Source of the DNA: Erythrophleum ivorense
Taxonomy: Eukaryota; Streptophyta; Magnoliopsida; Fabales; Fabaceae
Reading direction: 5' to 3'
Length of the DNA stretch: 64,000 bases
NCBI GenBank assembly: GCA_026724425.1
Contig: JAIUCV010000089.1
Coordinates: forward strand, 4,339,369-4,403,368
The translations under genes were made by a program, and so were the position numbers. Position 1 is the first letter of the stretch, and every line of letters begins with the position of its first letter. A model generated the notes under the pieces. That model searched no databases. It worked only from the letters and a program-made list of their open reading frames with translations, and was not told the DNA's origin. Positions 13,346-24,862 of this stretch are shown piece by piece.

Positions 13346-13879
13346 ATACATGTAGAATGCAATCAGTCTCCAATATATATTTATAATATTAATACATAAT
13401 AGTTTATAATAAGTTAAATAAAATAACTTTAATTGTGTTATCTTACCCGTTTCTACCATACGACCTGTGACGTATGACGAGTTTGCAAGTATAGAAGTGA
13501 GTCATTCTCAAGCCTCGGATGCATAACACTAGGATGATTAACTATTATACTATTACAATAGCAAAGTTAATGTTAAAACTATTACTTTCAAATATATATA
13601 ACTATGAAATAACTTTTGTATAAGGAAACTATAAATCCAGTTTGAAAGAAATAGCAATTGTTATACACAAATTCACACGTCAAGAAACTAACTCATCAAC
13701 TATGATATAAGGGAACTTCAAAGCTAATAAAAAAAAGGGCAATTGTTACTAAGAAATTCTCATATCAAGAAACTAACTTTTCAAATGTTATATAAGTGAA
13801 TTACAAATAAAGTCTAAAAAAAATGAAATCATGTTAAAAGAAAAGTTTACAGTGAAATTATGTTAATTAACTAAAATAC

Positions 13880-15413
13880 ACAATAAAATGAACTATATCA
13901 ACATCCACTCGACCACAAAGATTGGCAGGTTGTTTGGTTATGGCCAATTTATTTGCATAAGCCATATCGTTGTTATTTTTTTAGCTCCTTACACTAATCC
14001 ATCTCATTTCAAATCTTGGAGGACTTTGACGAATCATAATAGAATCAAGCACTAGTCATGGACCTACTGTTTGGGGCCAATATAGTTTCACTCTCATCGG
14101 CTGTAACTCTGTATTGTATGTATTGATGTTGGTGTCCCGCCGAAAAAGTCGACCCATATATTGGAGCAGATCAATGGAGACTGTGGTACATGCAAATACA
14201 TGTTGTCATGGATATTTTTTAATTTGAAACTGATCGCAGTCATAGGTGCAACGTGATAGGCTCATCTTACAACATCGACTATATTGCTTGTTCGCAAGAT
14301 CGTACAATTCTTTAACATTAAATTTTAACGCTTGCCTGTCAAACTTGTGTATAGCTAAGATAGATGCACTCTGTATCAATGATGATAGCTTTTTCATCGT
14401 ATCCTCTGGGAAAATGGCACCAGTCTCAAGTTGTGCAGTTATTGTTTGCACATTTTCCACCCAATATCTGTTCAGCCTATACATAATTGCTTTTACCAAT
14501 CCACTGATGGGCAAGAACCTAATCTTTTTTAATACTCTGTTGATATATTTAGCCAAGTTTATAGTCATGTGCCCCCAACACTGGCCCTCAACATCATACA
14601 CATAAGATCATTTGCTCTTTGGAGTATTCTCGATCCAATTTGTGGCCTCAGCATAAAGTTGACGTAATTAGGCCAACTATTTGTCCACTTGATGTCGTTC
14701 ATGCTAATAACTTAGATCAATAGTTATTCATAAATAAATATTTTAACACAATATCTATCAAGTCATTTCATAAGATCAGTAAAATATACTAATATTGATG
14801 AACCTCTTCTTTAGTCAATTACTCTTAAACGTTGTATTTAGATTACTTGCAATATATTTTAAACAAAATACATGATACGTGTGGGATGGCTCCCACCCAA
14901 TTTTTAGATTAGAGAAAGCAGTCAAAATTCTAGGATATCTATAAAAAATCAAGCAAATCCCTATTTTATTTGACAAAACTCAATATTGGAGTAAAGAAAG
15001 AAATTATGCCCATGACTCATGCATTTCGCTCTTGACAACTGCAATGCCAGAGGTACAATTTTGTTAGCTCTATTTTGTAAACTTGCAATGAGCACAGTAC
15101 TCTTGTACTTTCCAAATAAAAAGGTTCCATCGTCTTGTATCATTATTTTCAAATAATCAAACACCTCAATATATGGATTAAAGGTCTAAAAAACTCGACA
15201 GAACGTCACTAAAAGTTCTACAATTGAGCTACTCTATGGACATTCCTTATGAACAAACTTATAATACAACCCTAACATAAAATGGTCAACCATGGCCAAC
15301 CATTTGGGCAAGAAAGTATATGATCGATCTCAATTTTCAAACGCAATGCCAATTGCTTGGTGCTTTGCTGTCTATATTTTTTTATATGACATAATGTAGC
15401 TAAATATGCTATG
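13880..15413 (-). pseudogene. MULE (Mutator-like) transposase: catalytic core and SWIM zinc finger
   Basis: Reading leftward on the minus strand: YTFLPKWLAMVDHFMLGLYY (about 15320-15260), then IQDDGTFLFGKYKSTVLIAS with the first catalytic Asp of the MULE DDE domain (about 15145-15090), ANKIVPLAL, a GWEPSHTYHVFCLKYIASN block (about 14905-14845), GHMTINLAKYINRVLK (about 14575-14528), LPISGLVKAIMYRLNRY, and a SWIM-type CxC...CxH-like finger CTYDCDQFQIKKYPWQH (about 14250-14200). This is the canonical domain order of MuDR/MULE transposases. Frameshifts and stops show it is dead. The N-terminal continuation is missing here because the chromovirus is inserted at 15414; it resumes at 51719. Confidence 0.88.
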
Positions 15414-16352
15414 TGTAATACCTTAACCTCTTAACTATTTCACATAATCTTATTATCCATCTCATTGCAATTAAAGAATATTGGAGCACAAATATATAAA
15501 GACATAAGTACTTTCCATGAAAAAGGTATTATTTTAATGAGATTATTTGCATTAGGTAAGATCCTGTTTCCTTATTTTATGCTCCATAGACTATGCAAAC
15601 TCATTAACATCATTTTCTAGTCATAACACATCTATACATGTCATACACATCATATTTAATCTCATTCATTTCGAGTTTAGAGCTACATCATATAAAACTT
15701 ATAGTTTGCTCTCAAGTTCCAATTTCAGTTTTCTGATACAAATTTTAAAAATTCATAACTAATATTAGAAAAATCAAAATCAAGCAAACCGTATCATTCT
15801 AGAAATTTGTGGATGTCTACTTTTGACAAAAAATAAGTTTAGACCAATATAGTAGATTTAAGCCATCGGAAATCAATGGAATCGCAACATAGATCAAACT
15901 GCGTTACTGGTACTATCATCCAACTTCAAAAATTTATATTTTCCTCTGCAGAACTCCAAATGAAGTGATCTTAATAACTATGGAAAGTTTATGATATCTA
16001 ATTTATGCCTGTAAAATTTTATAAGCATTCAATTTCATTTGACCCTCGTGTAATATAGAGAAGTAAACTGACCAAATGAATAATATCGATACCGTTTCTG
16101 CATAATTTGGCCAATTTTAAAAAATCATAATAAAATTTTTAGAGCTCCAAATTGAGTGTTATTTAGTTCTATAAAAAGCTCTAGATGAGACCTAATCATT
16201 GGCCAAATTTTATAGAAAAACTTATTCATTTGGTCATACTTTGATTCAACTATCCATTTAGTCAATTTTGAAGTCTCAAATAGCATCTCAAAGCATCAGA
16301 TGACCATTTTGGCTTTCCACAACCACTTAGGCAAGTTTAAAAGTACAAACAC
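15414..16352 (-). repeat. Chromovirus 3' LTR, distal part
   Basis: The + strand starts TGTAATACCTTAAC, as does 35548, and aligns through to GGCAAGTTTAAAAG at 16340, where family A is inserted. It continues at 22262. Homologous segments are 48317-49160 (5' LTR) and 24868-25620 (LTR fragment). Confidence 0.85.
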
Positions 16353-18739
16353 TGTCTACCCGAAAATGCACCTTTAAAATAAGAATCCAAAACTTATTCG
16401 ATTTGGCTTTCGAAAATGAAAACTGAAATTAAAATTAAAGTAATAGAATCACCATCAAAATTTTTATTTTTAAAAGGTAAAATTTTGAAAAAACTTTTTA
16501 TAAAAATGGTATGCAAATTGGACACGGGTTCAAGAATCGATTGTGAGTGGAGAAGGTGTTAGTATCCCACAACACTCGTTATTAAGAACAATTACTCTAA
16601 GTTAATTGTACAAATTAATATGACCTTAATTCTATTTTCATTCCCCTTAATAAATCACATGCAAAATAAGAAGAAAAGAACTTAAAAAAAAAAAAGAACT
16701 TAAAGAAATAAAAATTAAGAGCAAAATCAAAGGAAAGGAATCAAAAAAATAAAAATTAAAAGAAAATATTTATTTACAAAGATAGACTTGATCTAGGATA
16801 AGAATCTAGAGCATACGTACCCTTCAAAGAGATCAAAGTTCACATGGTTCGAACAAAAATTGTCTTTTGGCTGATGTTTTGTTTTTGTTTTTGTTTTTTT
16901 ATTTTTCTTTCATTGTTTTTGTTTTTGTTTTATTTTTTGTTTTTGTTTTTATTTATTTATTTATTTTAATTATTTTAGTTTTCATTTTCTAAAGAAAAGA
17001 GAAAGATAATAAAAATAACTTTAACTTTATCAAATAAAACGACTTTGAAATTAGTTGACAAGTTTTACTTTGCAAAAATTAAGTTAATTTCACATTTTTA
17101 CTCCTTTTGTTTTCTTTTTTTATTATTTTTATCTTTTTTTTTAGTTTGTTTTTTATGACTTTCATGAATTTTTTATTATCATTAAAAAGGATTTTTTTTT
17201 CTTTAAATTTTTTATTTGAGTTTATTTTTCTTGTTTCTTGATTTTTTTTTTGTTTTGGCTTTTGTTTTGATCAATTTTTATTGATTTTTGTTTTTTTTTC
17301 CTTTTTCTTTTGTTTTTTATATTTTGTATGTTTATTTTCTTCTCTTTTTTTGTTTTTTTTGACATTTCATCATTTTTTGTTTTCATTTTTCTTTTGATTT
17401 TTGACTTCTCTTTTTTTTTTATGATTTTTGTTTTTTTATTTTGTCTTAATTAATTTTGTTGATTTCAATTTTTTTATTTTTTTGTTTTGATTTTGTCTTT
17501 TAATTTTGTCAATAATGCTTAATTTTTATTTTTGATTTTTTGATTTTTCTTCTTTTTCTTTTATGTTTAAGCTTTTTCCAATTTTTGATTTCTCAATTTC
17601 TTTGAACCTTCCTTTTTTAGTTTTTAGTTTTTTTTTGGTTGATTAATTGATTATTTTATTTTTCGTAGTTATTATTATTTTTATAAAACATGTTTTAATT
17701 CCTAATTTGGTTAAAAGGGAGTTTGAGGAATACTCCTAGGTTTACAAAAAAAAGGAATTTAATTAACTTTAAATTTTTTCTTTTTTTTTGTTATTTTTAA
17801 GAAAATCAATTTGGCCTGGGTTGTCAAAACCCAAAACTTAAAAAAAATATAAATTTGTGACCCAATGGATACTAAAGAGGCTTTATTGCCATATATGGTC
17901 TTAAAGGGACAAGAAATTTCACACGACAATTCTAAAAGAAGATTTATAAAAAGGAAATAAGAGAAATACATAATGTAAGAGATAAACAAAAATATTCATA
18001 AGCAAAGAGTTGTGCTTGTGTGTGCTTTCGGGTGTATCCAGTCATTTTTTTGGTGCATTTACAAGAGGGAGGTGAGAGATGGTACAATTAGAATTCAGCT
18101 TCATCCCATCTTTTCTTTCATCTAACCACATAATCAGCCCCATATGTTGTGCCAAACAGAGTCCTCCATACGTTGCTCCATCATCCCATTTGAGTACCAA
18201 ACAAGTATAAAAAAAATCCCGTTAATATGGTATAACAGAGCTTATTATTGGGCAATATGTATTGAAAAGGCACACATTCTTTCATAAATGGCATTTTGAT
18301 TCTAAACTTTCAAACACATATCCGCAATTTAGGAAAGTATCATAACCAGACACAGATTGTTATTCATAAAACAATATGCTATAAATAAGGACCAAACATC
18401 ATAAAACCAAAGACAAAGCCATGAGATACTGCAAGAAGTTGATCAGAAATTAGCAATATCGTCCATGTAAGTAGAAATGATAGGCATCAAAATCCATTCA
18501 AAATTGGAGTAAATTATTACATAAAACAGCATCTATTGTATCCCTCTTATTTGTATTTCTGTACAACATGGGAAATGATGCAGGACAATTAAAAAGCATA
18601 CAATTATCTTATGCCCCAAAAATAAAATAAAAAAAACTCACCCAAGGCTGATCCCTAGACATCTTACCCCTTTACTTAGAAACTGATATGGTCATTTCAA
18701 ATGATACAACAACAACAACAACAACAAAGCATTTTCCCA

Positions 18740-19564
18740 CTAAGTGGGGTCAGCTACATGGATCAATCGACGCCATAAGCCTCTATCGTAAATCATATTT
18801 TTAGACAAACCATTTAAATCTAAATCTCTCTTAATAATTTCTCCTATAGTTTGTCTTGGTCTTCCTCTACCTCTAATTATTGGACTATTCTCCATCTCAT
18901 CTACTCTTCTAACTGGGGCTTCTATAGGTCTTCTCCCAACATGACCAAACCATCTAAGTCTTGATTCTACAATCTTTTTCACAATAGGGGCGACTTCTAC
19001 TTTCTCTCTAATGTATTCATTTCTAATCCGATCTCGTCTAATGTGTCCACTCATCCAACGCAACATTCTCATCTCTGCAACATTGAACTTATTCTCTTGT
19101 TGACTTTTTATTACCCAACACTCAGTTCCATACAACATTACAGGTCTTATAACTGTACGATAAAATTTACCCTTAAGTTTGAGTGGTACTCTTCTATCAC
19201 AAATAACACCTGAAGCACTCCTCCACTTCATCCACCCCACTTGAATCCTATGTTTTACGTCTTCTTCTATTTCTCCATTATATTGTATGACGGATCCAAG
19301 ATATTTAAATCGTGTGACTTGTGGTATAATATGTTCTCCAACTTTCACTTCTACGCTAGAAGTGATGTGTCTCTTACTAAACTTACACTCCACATACTCG
19401 ATTTTATTTCTACTTAAACGAAATCCATGAGTTTCCAAAGCTAATCTCCACCTCTCTAACTTCTCATTCATTTCTACTCTCGATTCCCCAACTAAGATAA
19501 TATCGTCTGCAAATAGCATACACTGTTTAGTTTCTTGCATACACCGTCTGTAAATAGCATACAC
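18740..19564 (-). pseudogene. LINE ORF2 fragment: RT palm motif and C-terminal region
   Basis: A 274-residue open frame. It begins in the RT catalytic motif (CMLFADDIILVG, about residues 16-27), then FRLSRNKIEYVECKF, the thumb-like FKYLGSVIQ, RPVMLYGTECW, MLRWMSGHIRRDRIRNEYIR, and RLRWFGHVGRRP, ending LIHVADPT. These are the standard final blocks of the plant LINE family with this C-terminal region. The upstream RT motifs and most of the endonuclease are deleted, so the Met start is accidental and the protein is not functional. It remains open over 825 bp, which suggests a rather recent insertion. Confidence 0.88.
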
Positions 19565-19907
19565 CGTTTAATTCTTTCACTTTTTCTCCTACCCATTTAG
19601 TTTCTTGTAAACACATAAAATTAATTTTCCTCCTAATCATGGTATCTACTATTTCCATTGACTCACCCGTAAGTGTACCTATATTCCAAGTTCCAAAACG
19701 AATCCTACTCTCATGAACTAACTTCTTTACCCACATCCGTTCACAAAAATATGGAAGCCCTTGCTTATTTTTCACTACACTCAGGCGACGATGTAGCGGC
19801 TCTTGCTCACTTGTCACTGTACTCGAGCTATACAGCGCGTTACTTCCTGGCAACGTCCTAGCATTACGTTTAATATATCGATTGTCTATGTCATAAAGAT
19901 TCGACAA
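19527..19907 (-). pseudogene. LINE ORF2 fragment: start of APE-type endonuclease
   Basis: The open frame contains RIRFGTWNIGTLTG and MCLQETKW, holding the conserved Asn and Glu of the apurinic-type endonuclease N-terminus. It runs into sequence from the deletion junction after KVKELNG. A short duplicated block (AATAGCATACAC, at about 19512 and again at 19554) sits at the junction with the RT fragment, suggesting the middle was lost during reverse transcription or by template switching. Confidence 0.85.
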
Positions 19908-22261
19908 AGTTTTACGTTGGCTGTCGATTGCCTAACACAACCCTCCTTTTTTTTCCGGGCTTGAGACCAGCTATGAAAATTAATTTGCATCAAGGCTCGT
20001 CATAGGCATAGTTGGTCATTTCAAATGATATGGATCTAAAAATAAATATTCGATTATCCAAGAATTGCCCACTTGCTAATAAGTTTAGACTCAATCTTCA
20101 CCACCAATATGAACGCATGAATAGAAAATGAAAAGAAAATCATGAAAACCTCAGAGAACATCATCATAGCATGGACAATATACAAGAATCTCATAAAACC
20201 TCTTTTGTGCCACCAGGAGTGTGTTTACATAGAGATTTCGCAAGAGTGCTATATTCAATCAGATAAATGCATAAACCTTTGGATCCAAATCCCACTGACT
20301 CTTTCAACAAGAATATATAAATGTTTAAGTCCCAAACTCCCATCTAATATGTCAAGTTCAAGTTTCAACACCAATATATTCATGGCTTTCACATTTTCGA
20401 ATATAAGGAAAGAGAGAAAGTAAACCACAAAACTCTCATTCCTTATTTTTACTTAACAACAAGCATTTCCATTCCTATACAATTCAGATTAAAACAAAAC
20501 TGATATGCATCATTGAAATGCAAAAATTAAAAACAAGACAACCCAGAAACAGAACAAATTAATCAGAAATGATATTCTTACACCAGAAAAAAAAATTAAC
20601 AGAACTCAAGGACCATCAGAATGAAAAAAGAATCCATGAACTCAGCAACATTAAGGTAATGCCGAAAAAACTTATTCAACCTATGATGAAGGTCATAGCA
20701 AAAACTATGTAAGAAACGGAAATCAGAATCCGAACTTGATAAGCAAGAATTACTGAAATTAGATTCCCATTAGAGGCATATTCATTCATACACAAAATCA
20801 ATATTTAAACTGTGGAGAGAAATCAATACCTATGTTCTTGTGTTTTTGCCTCTTTCGATTACCTCTCTTTGAATCTTCCTTCTGGCTTGTCGTATGATTA
20901 ATCACCACATCTCTTACTTTGTTCTTCTCAGCACCGAAATAAGGTCCCTTCTTGGCTCAAATGGCTGGAGTTTTTCCCCCAAAAAAATCCTCTCTACTTC
21001 TCTTGCTCTTGATTCTCTCCCTCCCTATTTCTTCCTTCTCTTTTTTTCATCTAACTCTCCCTCTCTTGCTCTCTCGCATCTCTTTATTCTCTCAATCTCT
21101 CAATTTCTCCACTTCTCCATCACCTCCTCAATCTCTTTTCTCTTTCGCCTCAAACCAAATCCTCTCTCCTGGTTTCCCTTAACTCTCTTCTCCTCTTCCT
21201 CTCTGGCCCAAAACCAACCCCAGAAAAACCCCCTTCAAAAGAAAAACCTCACCAGCTTCCTCTCCAAAAACGAAAAGAAACCAAAACCAAAAACCAAAAC
21301 TCTCTTCATTCCCTTCTGCGTGGTTCGCTTTTAGCTGTTGAGGGTCGTACATAGTGGCTGTACATGAGCGTGCTTGCCTACTAGTGCCTCATTTCTCCGT
21401 GCACATTTGTGTTTCCTGAGACACCTGAGAGAAGAGCCAGGGGGCATGAATTGGGCTAGGGTTAAACGCGAGTTTAGGTTCAGAACTTAGGCCAAATTTT
21501 GCTACTTCCCTTTTTTTTTTTGGTTGATTCTGTTTTTTTTTTTGTGGGCTTCAAAACTTGGGTAACTTTTACACAGGACAAATTAGGATACGGGCTTCAG
21601 GATTTGGGCAAAAAGTTTGTGTGTTTGTTTGTTTTTGGTTGATTGGGCTTTTTATTGAACCTCCTCTTTTTAGTTTAGATTCAATTTTTAGTTTGGATTC
21701 GATGGCCTTACGACAATATTTTAAAATTTGAAGAAAAAATGAATATTTTTTAAATTAAATATTCTTGATTTTTTATTTTTGCTCTTGCTTTTAATTTTTT
21801 TAAAAAATTTTTTCTATCCTTTTTCTTTCTTTGATTTTCCTCTTCTCTCTTTTTTTTTTTGGTTCAAATTGGACGGATCATTCTTCTCTTTTTTTTTTTT
21901 TTTGCATTGTTTGGATTGGTGGGTTCAGAGAAGATGGGCTTCAATTGTCTTAGTCCTTTTTCTTTTTCCCTTTTCCTATTGTTTTAGCTAGAGATTTTTC
22001 TTCTCTTTTTTTTTTAATTTCTTTTCTCTATATTTTTCTTTTTTTTGTTTTTGACTTTTTTTTGACTTTTTTTTTATTTTTTATTTTTGTTTTCTTTTTC
22101 TTTTTGGATTGAGTTATTTGGGCTTCAAAAATTTGAAGGAAAATAAGTTTAATACTTTTTTTTTGAATAACTTTCTTTATTTTTTATTTTTTTTATGCTT
22201 TTTGCTAATTTAATAATAGTATTATTTTTTAAACTTGTCAAAACAAAATACGATGTTTACA

Positions 22262-24798
22262 AATACCATATATAAAAGCATGCCAAATGATCCAAACCTC
22301 ATAGAGCTTAATCTTACTTTGCCACTTGCATTTATACACAAGAATATCATATCACATAATGGCAAAGGAGTGATAAAATCTCATATTCTCATTCATCTAG
22401 CTTCTACATAGATACATACATTATTTATACATATATTAGAACATGCTCAAGGGTTTACATCATATATACATCTCATGGTACATAGTTTGATATCAAAATA
22501 CAAATAAAAAGCTCATTTCTCTATCCATTTGTCAAGATCTTACTTCTCCTACTTGTTAGCTTCTATTTCCTTATCCACTTGGCTCATCTAGACATGGTTA
22601 GACATGTATGGGAGAAGAGTGAGATTTAAAAATTTTCAATAGTTTTTAACCCTTTCAAACATATATAATATATGCTAAAACATGCCAAAGAATGCATACG
22701 TGATATTCAAGTAACTAGTTAACATATATAAGGCATTTTCTTTATCACATAAACTAATACATAACAAGTATAAACTTTTAAGGGCATTGGTCTAGCCTCA
22801 CCCATCTTTCTTGAGGCTTTTGGATTTGTCTCAACCACTTTCAAAGGACTTTTGACTTAGTCTCAATCTTCTTGAACCTTTGGGCTTTGTCTCACCTATT
22901 TCTAGGGACTTTTAGCTCATCCTCACTCTTGCTAAAGGACTTTTGGCACAACTAAACCCATGCAAGTCATAATGCAATTATAAACATATTTCAAGAAAAT
23001 ATAATAGTACCATAACATGTAAAAATTGGCTAGAAACATTTCTCATGGTTCAAATACACATACAAGCACTCAATGATAAGAAAACAACCAAGTTATGCAT
23101 GTGAAAAAGGTTGGAGAGTTACCTTGAAGCAAGAACTCAACACCTTTTTCTTGGATATTTCTCCTCCTTTTTGGACACACACTTGCAATGGGATGGAGCT
23201 TGGTTCCTTTAGCCTAAACATATTAAATAGGACACAATTACATCATGGAAACAAGCTCTAGCATCACCCACTCTCTATGGAAACTTACTTTGTTCTATGG
23301 TTACATAATAGTTTCATATGAGACCTAATGAAGCAAGTGTTAGAATTCAAGATCTTAGCTCCCTTTTCTTCTTCCATCTAAGTCTCTTGATTCCATTTAA
23401 ACCTCTTAGAATCATCATAAACTCACTCCTAAAAGTCTAGACACAAGTTGTTTCCTTAAGTTCTATTATGGATCCTACACTTCCATCACCCAAACCAATG
23501 CTTATAAATTTTTTTCAAACATTTCTTTGATGTTCTTTTATCATATTTAGTCCCTTTTCTACCCATAGAAAAATTTAAAACTCTCTCTAGGCACAAGAAC
23601 CATGCTTGGCCAAGACATGTACTGGGTTTTAGACCTATAAAGCTAGCTTTATTTTCATGAAGGAAATGGCACATGTGAGACTTTCTAGGCATCTTAAGAA
23701 CCCATATATACTCTTAAACAATTAGAAATATCACTAGAAAGCTTCATACATACCATGGTGCAAAGAAAACCCTAGGTTTTGGAAGCTTGAAAACTAATGG
23801 TTCTTTTTGGAATTTCTTTGTATATACTTATTCCTTACCCTTGAAAACCTAGATTTCATGCTTGGTTTAGGTCAGATTTTGCTTACTGATACTTGTGCTA
23901 TATGAGGCCAAAACTAGCTATGGAAGAACAAGAAAGAAGAAGTAAGGGAAGCCATAGAAATACCTCGATTCTTTAGCCTTTTCAAGAGCTTTTTCCTTTG
24001 CTTTCACTCCTCCTTGAAATTTTGAACTTCTCCTCTCTAAATAAGGCTTAAAACATATCCAAATCATGCACCAGAATCATGGAAAGAAAGAGGAGAAGAA
24101 GGAGAACAAGTTCAATGAAGGAAGGAACAAGAAATTCCTTGATTTTTCATATCTTTTCTTAAGTTTTTCTCCTCCCTTGAAGCTCCCACTTATGCGCCCT
24201 TCTTTGCAGAACTTCTCCCTGGTTTTAGACAGAATTTAGGTCAGCCAAATGTGATAGAGGAGTGGCCGCCACCTACATTTAGCTAGGAATCCTTAAGAAC
24301 CTTTTTAAAATATCAAATTTGTCCCTCATTCTTGGCTTTTTTATTTTGTACTCATTTCAACTTCTTTTCAAAAATCATCTTTTTTATCATAAAATTTAGG
24401 TTCTTTAACCTATAAATAGCTTTTGGAATCATTTAAATTGAATTTAAAACCTTCTCAAACCAAAGGGTCAAAGTTCGAGTTCACTGACATTTTAAAACGT
24501 AAACGGGGGGATTTTACCTGTTCTAAGGGTTCCTATGGTATTTATAGCCTCTAAAAACCTTGGGAAACTCAATTTTTTTATTTAAAAATATCCCCTTTGA
24601 GTTTTCTAAAAGTTTTTTAAAATTACAAAAATGCTACTGCATTTCATCAGGATTTTATTTAGCCATTTCGACTCTGATTTTTGGGCACACTAAGCCTTGG
24701 TTCCTTGTTTTCTAATATTTAGAATTTTATCTTAATTTTATTTGGCCTCAATGAATTCATTTTAAAAGACTCTCTCTTTACGAAAATCGGGTGTTACA
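22262..24798 (-). repeat. Chromovirus 3' LTR, proximal part
   Basis: This continues the LTR interrupted at 16352. It ends on the + strand in GGGTGTTACA, so on the minus strand the LTR begins TGTAACACCCG, the usual plant chromovirus LTR start. It aligns with 49160-51718. ORFs here, for example 23073-23261 and 23486-23692, have no supported function. Confidence 0.85.
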
Positions 24799-24811
24799 TT
24801 TCTACCCCATT
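24799..24811 (-). promoter_or_regulatory. Polypurine tract next to the 3' LTR
   Basis: The minus strand reads AATGGGGTAGAAA immediately before TGTAACACCCG, the typical context for plus-strand priming in plant Ty3/gypsy elements. It marks the end of the internal domain of the 15414-51718 element. Confidence 0.75.
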
Positions 24812-24862
24812 AAATAAAATTTTGTCCTTGAAATTTAGATACATACCTCATGGGAATAGCTC

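Larger units (their letters stand above)
18707..20012 (-). mobile_element. LINE retrotransposon with internal deletion
   Basis: A non-LTR element on the minus strand, flanked by a perfect 18-bp target duplication, TGGTCATTTCAAATGATA, at 18689-18706 and 20013-20030. Its 3' tail is a (TTG)n run rather than poly(A). It retains the start of the endonuclease and the end of the RT plus C-terminal domain, but the middle is deleted, leaving about 1.3 kb. The left family A copy preserves the unoccupied target at about 2357-2385, which proves insertion after family A had duplicated. A related copy of this LINE family lies at 55283-57085. Confidence 0.92.
16353..22261 (-). mobile_element. Family A LTR-like repeat, right copy (inserted in chromovirus LTR)
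   Basis: This is the inverse of the left copy at 1-4625 with a LINE added at 18707-20012. The insertion point is exact: the LTR sequence breaks at AACAC (16348-16352) and resumes at AATAC (22262-22266), an imperfect 5-bp duplication, and the insert has TGT...ACA ends typical of LTRs. Without the LINE it is about 4.6 kb. Relative to the left copy it lacks about 90 bp including the TATA box; the junction falls near 21321. The ORFs at 20894-21334 and 20952-21182 are translations of low-complexity TC-rich sequence, not genes. Confidence 0.78.

Noticed and set aside
20894..21334. 146-residue and 76-residue ORFs with hydrophobic N-terminus
   Set aside because: They mirror 1222-1509 in the inverted family A copy, are TC-rich low complexity, and have no domain.
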